Assembly: GCA_003564655.1 (NCBI GenBank)
Contig: PXES01000033.1
Location: forward strand, 1 to 5,446
Direction of reading: 5' to 3'
Source of the DNA: Paracoccaceae bacterium
GTDB taxonomy: Bacteria; Pseudomonadota; Alphaproteobacteria; Rhodobacterales; Rhodobacteraceae
DNA: 5,446 bases
Below are positions 1 to 5,446 of this stretch, in pieces (position 1 is the stretch's first letter; each line of letters starts with the position of its first letter). The notes beneath the pieces are model-generated. The model saw nothing but the letters and a program-made list of their open reading frames with translations, did no database searches and had not been told where the DNA came from. The translations under genes and the position numbers were made by a program.

Positions 1-923
1 CAGGCGGCTGGGGCCTTGAAGGGCGACTTGCCACAGGATCGAATCCGCTGCTGATGGCGTGCGAATTGCCGCTGGCAGTGCTGCGGCTGCGCGCCGGACA
101 GATCGCCTATGTGGACATGTGGACGATCCGCCGCAGTTTGCGCCGACCATCGCCCTCGGCGAACTGGTCACTGCTCGCCTCGCCCGCGCGTGCGGCTGAT
201 GATGCGGCAACGTTGTTTCAATTCCAGGATCACCTGGCCTGGCTTTTGGATCGACAGATAAACCTTGCGGAAACACCAGCCGACGAATATTTCAGATATC
301 TACCGCCTGTGGGCTTCCTGCCTCTGACCGAGCCGAACCAATTCCTGCATGACGATAGAGCCCCCATCCCACTTGACCCCGGACGAGTAATCCCGCTGGT
401 GGAACAGGCACTGACCTACCCCGCTGTCGACCTTTCAGCTTCACCCATGCCAGGCTTCACCACCTATCGTGTGATGGGGTCCGAGGGCTGGATTCTCTTC
501 GTCTCGGATCTCGTGCCCTCGGCCGAGCTGAAGGCACAGCGCTGCGCAGAACTGGAGGAGCGGAGCGCACAACTGGAGGATCGGATCCTCATACTCGAAG
601 AAATGCAGGAAGCGCCAGCCACTTTCGCTGGCCGGGTGATGCTGCACCGCAACTTTGACGATGGCCCTGTATCAGAGCCGCTGCGCAGGGTAGTGCTCCG
701 CATCACTGACGCAGATGGCAACGTGATCGAGGCGGAGTCGGGTGCTGACGGCAGCTTCACCCAGCGCTTGCAGCCAGGGATCTATTCGATCATGCCATTT
801 CTTGACGGGCACCAAATCACGGCGCGCCGCGTCGAGGGTATCGAAGTCACGCACGGCGGAATGCTGACGCAGGATTTCGAGATCCACATTGACGATCTCA
901 TTCGACGCGGAGACGGGAGATGA
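1..923 (+). CDS. eCIS-associated conserved protein with C-terminal carboxypeptidase-regulatory-like domain (5' truncated)
   Basis: The reading frame is open to the left edge (first full codon at base 3; 306 residues visible). The ATG at 54 is probably not the true start: the codons before it read G-G-W-G-L-E-G-R-L and run smoothly into a hydrophobic block, L-L-M-A-C-E-L-P-L-A-V-L, then V-D-M-W-T-I-R-R, which looks like mid-domain sequence. Visible parts in order are this N-terminal block (to about 160), the motif F-R-Y-L-P-P-V-G-F-L-P-L (291-326), a short coiled coil with leucines in heptad spacing (about 525-602), and a domain of about 95 residues (621-905) with the pattern GRV...VVLRITDADGN...DGSF...LQPGIYSI, typical of carboxypeptidase-regulatory-like/transthyretin-like beta sandwiches. 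No signal peptide or membrane segment is visible. From memory, 'LPP.G.LP' proteins with this layout occur in eCIS clusters, but their role is not established. A surface, fibre or adaptor role is inference. The gene overlaps the next by ATGA, so it belongs to the same operon. Confidence 0.8.
   Translation, partial: GGWGLEGRLATGSNPLLMACELPLAVLRLRAGQIAYVDMWTIRRSLRRPSPSANWSLLASPARAADDAATLFQFQDHLAWLLDRQINLAETPADEYFRYLPPVGFLPLTEPNQFLHDDRAPIPLDPGRVIPLVEQALTYPAVDLSASPMPGFTTYRVMGSEGWILFVSDLVPSAELKAQRCAELEERSAQLEDRILILEEMQEAPATFAGRVMLHRNFDDGPVSEPLRRVVLRITDADGNVIEAESGADGSFTQRLQPGIYSIMPFLDGHQITARRVEGIEVTHGGMLTQDFEIHIDDLIRRGDGR
909..913 (+). promoter_or_regulatory. Ribosome-binding site for the 549-residue gene
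   Basis: GGAGA lies six bases before the ATG at 920, inside the last codons of the upstream gene. A second purine run, GGGAG (915-919), touches the ATG and is too close to act. The ATG overlaps the upstream TGA (ATGA, 920-923), so re-initiation or coupled translation is likely. Confidence 0.55.
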
Positions 924-2569
924 CCGCATTAACCATTGATCGTCTCGCGCTGAGGTGCCAGAGTACACCGACGGGGCGGCGCCGGGCACTCTCACGGCTG
1001 GAGCGGATCGATCCGGCAGAGCCGGGGGCACCGGCCGAAATCCTGATCCTGCGCCGGATGGCCGACCCGGCGCCGGGCATGCTGTCGCGTCCGCCCGGCC
1101 GTAGCGGCGCAGTATTGTGGGAACGCGCGCTTGCAGCGCAGCTCGCACGGCTGCGGGCTGTTGCGGTTTGGCCCGGCCGGGGCGATGCAGATGCAGGTGC
1201 CGAAGCCGTACTTTTTGCCGACGAGGTGGAACTGCGCGCTTGCCTCGCCGAACGGCTTGCGGCCGGGCTGGTGCCAGGTTGGTGGGCACAGGTGCCATTG
1301 CGTGGTCTCGCCCTCGACGGCAGCCCTGCGGCGCTGTTGGCGCAGCGCCCGCATCTGCTGCCTGCCATCTTCTCGGCGCTGGTCATCCGCAGAACTGCCG
1401 CAGCCGTACTGACGGCCTTGCACCCGGCCAAGATCGCAGCGCTTGCGCGTGTGCTTGGCCTGTCATCGCCGCCCGACCCCGTGCGGCCCCCCACCGCGCC
1501 CCAGTTAACCTTGCCAGACAGTTCCGACACTGCAACGCAGACCGCACAGGTACTCGCCAAGGCAGCGCCCGCCGTACTCGCTGCGGCGCTCGTCCAGCTT
1601 GCCGACGCGCCAGCGCGGCTGCTTGCGGCCGGCTGGCTGCGCTGGCATCGCCCCGCACTGAGCGGCGCAGCGCTGGATAGGGCTGCGGCAACACTGGTTC
1701 GGCTGCTCGCCGAACGCCCAAAAGCACGCTCGCAGCCCGAGGCCGAAAGCATCGGCACGGCACGGCACCGTCGCCCTGACCCTGCCTCGCCGCCCGAGGC
1801 GATCTTGCCCGAATCCGAGAGCGTTGCAGGCGCGGAGCAGCCGCGCAGTTGGCCTGAGACAACTTTAGACGCTGCTCAGCGCCCCAAACCCGCCACCTGG
1901 CAGGAAGATGCAACAATGCACGTGGACGCAGATGAATACGCGGCACCCCAGCTTCTCCCTGCCGCCCCCGATCACCCCGAGACGCAAGAAACCCGCGCGG
2001 AACGAGCTGCGGAGCGGTCTGCAACCGCGCAGCAGGTGGCTACCCTGCTCGGCGGCGTGCTGTTCCTCATCAATCTCTGGACTGGTGCAATCCCACGCCG
2101 TGCCGTCGCGCTGACTGCCGCGCTGACAGCCGCCGAGCGCCCCCAAGATGGACCTTGGGCCGCGCTAGAGCGGCTGGCGCGCGCGCTCTTGCGGCCAAGA
2201 AGCGAGACCACAGAAGATACTGATCCGATCTGGTGCCTCTGCGCCGATATGGATGGTCGCCTGCCTCAGACGGTGCCCCCTCGCGCGCCTGACCCCGCAA
2301 TCGTCCTGCAACCTGCCGATCTCGCTGCGGCGCAGGCTGTGCAATCCTGGATCGCCGCTGCTGGCTGGGGTCCGGATCCGCCCGAGGACGCGAGCGCCGT
2401 GGCCGATCTGCTGCGCCGACCCGCGCGCATCTTCGTGACCCCAGCGCGTCTTGATGCCGTATTCCCGGTTGATGCCGCCACGCTGCCGGCACGGCGTGCC
2501 GGGCTTGATCTCGACCCCGGCTGGCAGCCGCGTTTCGGGCGCAGCATCGCCTTTCATTATCGCGATTGA
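920..2569 (+). CDS. Conserved eCIS-cluster protein of unknown function, two conserved blocks joined by a disordered linker
   Basis: This is a 549-residue protein with no catalytic motif that I recognise. Residues 1-265 are Ala/Leu/Arg-rich and mostly helical in character, with an N-terminal R-R-A-L-S-R-L-E-R-I stretch and a W-W near residue 121. Residues about 265-370 are rich in Pro, Glu, Ser, Gln and Arg and look disordered. A second conserved block starts with L-L-G-G-V-L-F-L-I-N-L-W (residues 376-387). The C-terminus carries R-I-F-V-T near 502-506, then R-A-G-L-D-L-D-P-G-W (526-535) and ends F-H-Y-R-D. From memory, the 'GG.LFL.N' and 'RAGLD.DPGW.P..GR...FHY' signatures recur in hypothetical proteins of eCIS clusters. 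It could be a structural or assembly component; a tape-measure-type role is possible but unproven. No signal peptide is present, and the single hydrophobic block is too short and too conserved to call a membrane anchor. The start is set by the ATGA overlap and the GGAGA site; the stop leads directly into the ATPase ribosome-binding site. Confidence 0.85.
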   Translation: MTALTIDRLALRCQSTPTGRRRALSRLERIDPAEPGAPAEILILRRMADPAPGMLSRPPGRSGAVLWERALAAQLARLRAVAVWPGRGDADAGAEAVLFADEVELRACLAERLAAGLVPGWWAQVPLRGLALDGSPAALLAQRPHLLPAIFSALVIRRTAAAVLTALHPAKIAALARVLGLSSPPDPVRPPTAPQLTLPDSSDTATQTAQVLAKAAPAVLAAALVQLADAPARLLAAGWLRWHRPALSGAALDRAAATLVRLLAERPKARSQPEAESIGTARHRRPDPASPPEAILPESESVAGAEQPRSWPETTLDAAQRPKPATWQEDATMHVDADEYAAPQLLPAAPDHPETQETRAERAAERSATAQQVATLLGGVLFLINLWTGAIPRRAVALTAALTAAERPQDGPWAALERLARALLRPRSETTEDTDPIWCLCADMDGRLPQTVPPRAPDPAIVLQPADLAAAQAVQSWIAAAGWGPDPPEDASAVADLLRRPARIFVTPARLDAVFPVDAATLPARRAGLDLDPGWQPRFGRSIAFHYRD

Positions 2570-2574
2570 AGGAG
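2569..2574 (+). promoter_or_regulatory. Ribosome-binding site that fixes the ATPase start at 2581
   Basis: AAGGAG begins at the last base of the upstream TGA stop and lies six bases before the ATG at 2581, an ideal spacing. Earlier in-frame candidates are a TTG at 2566 and an ATG at 2575. The TTG lies before this site and the ATG directly abuts it, so neither could use it. Confidence 0.75.
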
Positions 2575-2580
2575 ATGGGC

Positions 2581-4719
2581 ATGTCGCACGAACCAGCCAA
2601 TGCCGAATTCGCCACCGCGCTGCGCCCCTCGCCTGCCGAAAGGGCGACGGGCACCGCGCCCTTAGCTGGCACGGGGGACGCAGCCGGTCAGATGGCGCTG
2701 TGGCTGCTTGCAGCCGCCTTGCGGCTGGCCGATTGGGTCGAGGCAACGCTGCCTGCGCTCTATGCGCGCCACCCGCATCTTGCGGGCTTCAGGGCCGCTG
2801 CGGCGCAGGTCGCACCCGGTCTTCCGACTGCGGCATGGCCCGCCCGGCTGGACGCGCGCGAGCGCACCGATGGTGCCGCCTTCCCGATGGCGCGCGCCGT
2901 GGCAGCACTGGGCCTGAGTGACGCCCAGCGCCTCGCCCATGCGATAGCGGCGCTCGCCGAGGAGGATGCCCGTATCGGTGCGCTCTTGGTCGAGCTTCAG
3001 GGCGGCGGCGACCCCTACCCTTCGATCGAAACGCTGACCCGCGTGCTCTGCGCGCCAGACGCAGCGCTGGGCGCGGGTTGGGACATGGTGGCACCCCTTC
3101 TCGACGCGGGGCTGCTGGCCGAGACACGCACCGACGGGCCCCGCGCGCGCCGCTGCCTGGCCCCGGTTCCCGCTGTCTGGGATCTTGCCCGCGGTGCCGC
3201 GCACCCCGACCTGCCGGCAGGGATGCGGCTGCGCCGACGGGCCGATGCGCCCCGGTTTGACGCACTTGCCTACCGACCTGCCTTCCGCGAGCTTCTGGCG
3301 CGCATTCCCGCAGCCCTGCAGCCGGGGGGGGCGCGCTACGTGCTGCTGCGCCACATGCCCGGCGCCGATGCCGAAGAGGTCGCGGCCGCGTTAGCCCGTG
3401 CGCTGGGCCGTGACCTGCTGGTCGCCAACCGTACGACATCTGTCGGCCGCAGTGTCACTGCGGTCGCGCTTCTGACCGATGCGCTGCCTTTCTTCACCTG
3501 CGATCTTGGCCCCGGCGAGACATGCGAGCCACCTGATCTAAGCGCCTGGACCGGCCCGGGGATCCTGTCGCTGGGCCGCGACGGCGGTCTCGCCCCCGAA
3601 GCCGACGGAGCAGCGCTGAGTGTGAGTCTGCCCTTCCCCGGCCCGACCGAGCGCGCGCGCGCCTGGACAGCCGCGCTGGGAAGCCATCCGGTCGAGGGGT
3701 TTGATGCGATCCGCGACCGTTTCCAGTTGCCCCTCGGACATCTGCGTCGCGTGGTCAGCGCCGCGAAGGCCGAAGCGCGGCTCAATGCGCGCCCGGCAGT
3801 GACACCCGAGGATGTTCGCATCGCCGCGCGCGCGCTGGGGCGCGAGCAACTCGACGGGCTTGCCGAACTCTTGCCTGATGGCGTCGGCTGGGATGAGCTT
3901 GTCGTGCCCGAACCGACGCGGCTGCTGCTGAATGAACTCGCCGCGCGCTGCGCCCATCGCGAGCGGTTGCCCGACCGGTTGGGCATCACCAGTGGACATG
4001 GTGCCGGGCGCGGTGTCCGCGCGCTTTTCACTGGACCCAGCGGAACCGGCAAGACACTGGCTGCACGGTTGCTTGGTGCCGAGATTGGCAAGGATGTCTA
4101 CCGCGTAGACCTCTCGGCGGTGGTCGACAAATATGTGGGCGAGACCGAAAAGCGGCTCAACCGGCTAATGTCACGGGCCGAGGCGCTGGATGTCGTGTTG
4201 TTGCTTGATGAAGGGGATGGTCTGATGGCCCGGCGCACCGATGTGCGCTCGGCCAATGACCGTTTCGCCAATCTCGAGACGAACTATCTGCTCCAGCGGC
4301 TGGAAACTCATGAGGGAATCGTCATCGTCACCACCAACATGCCTGAAGGGATCGACCAGGCCTTTCAGCGGCGGATGGATGTGGTGGTGCCCTTTCCCCG
4401 CCCCACAGCCGAGGCACGGCTGGCACTTTGGCGCACCCATCTGCCGCCTAACCACGCTGTGCCTGACGCATTGCTGATGCGGCTGGCCGCCCGCGCCCCG
4501 CTGACCGGGGGACAGGTACGCAACGCCGTACGCGCTGCAGCCAGTCTTGCGCTGGCCGAGACTGCACCCTTAGGCGAGGCCCATCTGATGCGGGGCCTCG
4601 ACCGCGAGTTGCAAAAGACCGGTGCCATGATCGGGATCATGCCAGGCGATGTTGGCGCAGTACGCCCGGGCACGGCACTTGCCGCTTTCGCGGCTGCACT
4701 TGGAGGGGGACGGTCATGA
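2581..4719 (+). CDS. AAA+ ATPase of the eCIS (Afp15-like) family
   Basis: This is a 712-residue cytoplasmic ATPase. Residues about 105-202 have the look of the winged-helix region found in this family (S-I-E-T-L-T-R-V-L followed by L-L-D-A-G-L-L). Residues about 240-415 form a degenerate AAA module: where Walker A is expected the sequence reads R-H-M-P-G-A-D-A-E-E (257-266), without GK[ST]. The second module is complete: Walker A GPSGTGKT (485-492, Lys491), then V-D-L-S-A-V-V-D-K-Y-V-G-E-T-E-K as in the family, Walker B V-V-L-L-L-D-E-G-D (Asp543, Glu544), sensor 1 Asn586 in V-T-T-N-M, candidate arginine finger(s) 597/598 in F-Q-R-R-M-D, and sensor 2 Arg647 in G-G-Q-V-R. Walker B is followed by G-D rather than the common A-D. 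In Afp/PVC-type systems the equivalent ATPase is needed for production of working particles or for cargo loading; the exact step is not settled. The start at 2581 is chosen for its ribosome-binding site, 11 bases after the previous stop. The 3' end overlaps the DUF4157 gene by ATGA. The family call is confident, the precise role less so. Confidence 0.93.
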   Translation: MSHEPANAEFATALRPSPAERATGTAPLAGTGDAAGQMALWLLAAALRLADWVEATLPALYARHPHLAGFRAAAAQVAPGLPTAAWPARLDARERTDGAAFPMARAVAALGLSDAQRLAHAIAALAEEDARIGALLVELQGGGDPYPSIETLTRVLCAPDAALGAGWDMVAPLLDAGLLAETRTDGPRARRCLAPVPAVWDLARGAAHPDLPAGMRLRRRADAPRFDALAYRPAFRELLARIPAALQPGGARYVLLRHMPGADAEEVAAALARALGRDLLVANRTTSVGRSVTAVALLTDALPFFTCDLGPGETCEPPDLSAWTGPGILSLGRDGGLAPEADGAALSVSLPFPGPTERARAWTAALGSHPVEGFDAIRDRFQLPLGHLRRVVSAAKAEARLNARPAVTPEDVRIAARALGREQLDGLAELLPDGVGWDELVVPEPTRLLLNELAARCAHRERLPDRLGITSGHGAGRGVRALFTGPSGTGKTLAARLLGAEIGKDVYRVDLSAVVDKYVGETEKRLNRLMSRAEALDVVLLLDEGDGLMARRTDVRSANDRFANLETNYLLQRLETHEGIVIVTTNMPEGIDQAFQRRMDVVVPFPRPTAEARLALWRTHLPPNHAVPDALLMRLAARAPLTGGQVRNAVRAAASLALAETAPLGEAHLMRGLDRELQKTGAMIGIMPGDVGAVRPGTALAAFAAALGGGRS
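3324..3331 (+). repeat. Run of eight G residues inside the ATPase gene
   Basis: Eight consecutive G bases encode part of Q-P-G-G-A-R just before the degenerate Walker A region. The frame is intact on both sides in this sequence. Such runs are prone to replication slippage and to sequencing error; gain or loss of one base would cut the ATPase before its active module. Confidence 0.9.
4702..4706 (+). promoter_or_regulatory. Ribosome-binding site for the DUF4157 gene
   Basis: GGAGG, part of a longer GGAGGGGGA purine run, lies nine bases before the ATG at 4716, within the last codons of the ATPase gene. With the ATGA overlap (4716-4719) this supports the chosen start and coupled translation of ATPase and cargo. 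Confidence 0.65.
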
Positions 4720-5446
4720 GCGTGGCAGGCCGACAGCGCGCGGGGCGGCGACCATCCCGTGCAGCGGGCGCACAAACCCGCGCCGCCCTTAGCGCAGCCC
4801 CAGTGCGCGCGCCAGCAACACAAGCGGCCGCTCCAGCCTTCGCCCTGCCACAGTTGCAGCGCAAGCTCGCGGTGGGCCAGTCTGACAGCCCCTTCGAAAG
4901 CGAGGCTGACCAGGTCGCTGACAGCGTACTCACGGGCAAGCCAGCACCCGCTGTCACGCCCTTGCCGACTACAGGGCTTGGCCCTGCTGCTCAGCGCAGC
5001 GCCACCGAGGCGGAGGAAGACGAGGTTCAGGCCAGCGAGATCGAAGCCGCAGAAGAGGAACCTCTACAGGCGCAGACCACTGAAGAAGTTGAGGAAGAAG
5101 ACCCGGTTCAGGCCGAGATGGAAGATGAAGAACCGGTCATGGCGCAAGCCGAGGAGGAAGAGGAGGAGCCGATCCAGATGCAGATGCAGATGGAGGACGA
5201 GGAGCAAGAACCCGTCCAAGCCAAGTCTACCGGAAGCCGCGCGCGCGACCGGGGCGCGGTCGAACAGGCGATCCGCGCGCCCGGCTCGGGCCGCGCATTG
5301 CCCGGCGATGTGCGCAACCGGATCGAGACGAGCATCGGCGCCGATCTCTCGGATGTCCGGGTTCACGACGACGCCGACGCCGCCCGCGCCGCCCGTGGCA
5401 TCGGTGCCCGCGCCTTCGCCCATGGCCGCGATATCTGGCTCGGCCC
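4716..5446 (+). CDS. DUF4157 domain protein, probable eCIS-associated cargo/effector (3' truncated)
   Basis: The frame runs open from the ATG at 4716 to the window end (243 full codons). Visible parts: a basic, Arg/Ala-rich N-terminus (residues 1-40); a segment starting L-Q-R-K-L-A-V-G-Q and continuing E-S-E-A-D-Q-V-A-D (47-72), a signature I recall from DUF4157 proteins; a 72-residue acidic repeat tract (98-169); and the start of DUF4157 from about residue 182, with G-S-G-R-A-L-P-G-D-V-R, then I-G-A-D-L-S-D-V-R-V-H, then G-A-R-A-F-A-H-G-R-D-I-W-L-G at the edge. In the family an HExxH-like putative zinc-peptidase motif follows roughly 20 residues later; it lies outside the window, so metal-binding residues cannot be checked. 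DUF4157 has been reported as strongly enriched in eCIS loci, where such proteins are viewed as toxins or cargo carriers. Any toxin domain would lie further downstream. No Sec signal is visible, which fits loading in the cytoplasm. Family confidence is high; the effector role is inference. Confidence 0.9.
   Translation, partial: MSVAGRQRAGRRPSRAAGAQTRAALSAAPVRAPATQAAAPAFALPQLQRKLAVGQSDSPFESEADQVADSVLTGKPAPAVTPLPTTGLGPAAQRSATEAEEDEVQASEIEAAEEEPLQAQTTEEVEEEDPVQAEMEDEEPVMAQAEEEEEEPIQMQMQMEDEEQEPVQAKSTGSRARDRGAVEQAIRAPGSGRALPGDVRNRIETSIGADLSDVRVHDDADAARAARGIGARAFAHGRDIWLG
5007..5222 (+). repeat. Acidic degenerate repeat tract in the DUF4157 protein
   Basis: This stretch encodes 72 residues (98-169 of the protein), of which 32 are Asp or Glu and none is Lys or Arg. 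Acidic runs alternate with a short unit of the form P-[LVI]-[QM]-[AM] (P-L-Q-A, P-V-Q-A, P-V-M-A, P-I-Q-M, P-V-Q-A), spaced 10-14 residues apart. It is surely unstructured in part. It sits between the N-terminal LQRK/EAD segment and DUF4157, and may act as a flexible spacer or a charged handle for packaging. Confidence 0.85.
5175..5192 (+). repeat. Three in-frame copies of CAGATG
   Basis: A perfect hexamer repeat, CAGATG three times, encodes Q-M-Q-M-Q-M inside the acidic tract. It is an in-frame microsatellite that could change copy number without breaking the protein. Confidence 0.9.

Noticed and set aside
54..56. ATG at 54 as the true start of the first gene
   Set aside because: The frame is open upstream to the edge with protein-like sequence, no ribosome-binding site precedes the ATG, and the residues around it look like the inside of a domain.
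1117..1680. Plus-strand frame of 187 codons in another phase inside the 549-residue gene
   Set aside because: Cys/Arg/Ala-rich composition, no ribosome-binding site, no motif, and full overlap with the supported gene.
898..1758. Long open frame on the minus strand (286 codons) opposite the 549-residue gene
   Set aside because: High-GC shadow: low-complexity Ala/Ser/Arg translation without motifs, opposite a gene with a good start, coupled junctions and conserved motifs.
2376..2400. GC-rich inverted-repeat-like stretches that might be a terminator between genes
   Set aside because: No stem followed by a T run occurs at any gene junction, and the junctions are too short (overlap or 11 bases) to hold one.
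2566..2580. TTG at 2566 or ATG at 2575 as the ATPase start
   Set aside because: The AAGGAG site at 2569-2574 is ideally spaced for the ATG at 2581; the TTG lies before it and the ATG at 2575 directly abuts it.
3336..4091. Minus-strand open frame of 251 codons opposite the ATPase
   Set aside because: It lies across the AAA+ gene, and its Ser/Arg/Pro-rich product is the usual antisense artefact of GC-rich third positions.
5064..5423. Minus-strand frame with a Leu/Phe-rich, membrane-like product near the right edge
   Set aside because: It is the reverse complement of the acidic Glu/Gln repeat codons, which read as Leu/Phe/Ser runs. The + strand frame carries recognisable DUF4157 sequence.

Overview
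The window appears to be an internal piece of an extracellular contractile injection system (eCIS; phage-tail-like, Afp/PVC-type) locus in a high-GC bacterium. It holds four tightly packed genes on the + strand, cut at both ends. No gene of the tail shaft itself (sheath, tube, baseplate, spike) lies inside the window, so the assignment rests on the AAA+ ATPase, the DUF4157 protein and two proteins whose motifs I recall from eCIS clusters. GC-rich codon use, good Shine-Dalgarno sites and ATGA gene junctions fit a proteobacterium, perhaps an alphaproteobacterium of the Rhodobacter/Paracoccus kind, but taxonomy is only a guess.

Layout. (1) 1-923: the 3' part of a conserved eCIS-associated protein, with an F-R-Y-L-P-P motif, a short coiled coil and a C-terminal carboxypeptidase-regulatory-like beta-sandwich domain. 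(2) 920-2569: a 549-residue protein with conserved N- and C-terminal blocks joined by a long disordered linker. It ends in an R-A-G-L-D-x-D-P-G-W motif that I associate with eCIS clusters; its function is unknown. (3) 2581-4719: a 712-residue ATPase of the eCIS/Afp15 type, with a winged-helix-like N-terminal part, a degenerate first AAA module that has lost Walker A, and a complete second AAA+ module. (4) 4716 to the window end: the first 243 residues of a DUF4157 protein, a probable eCIS-associated cargo or effector. It has a basic N-terminus, the 'LQRK...EADxVAD' segment, a 72-residue acidic repeat tract and the start of DUF4157. The window ends before the expected HExxH-like motif.

The genes are joined by ATGA overlaps (1/2 and 3/4) or an 11-base gap (2/3), each with a purine-rich ribosome-binding site. 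This looks like one transcript with coupled translation. No promoter, terminator, RNA gene, mobile element or CRISPR is visible. A plausible division of labour, by inference from related systems, is that genes 1 and 2 are particle or accessory components, the ATPase is needed for assembly or loading, and the DUF4157 protein is delivered or attached cargo.
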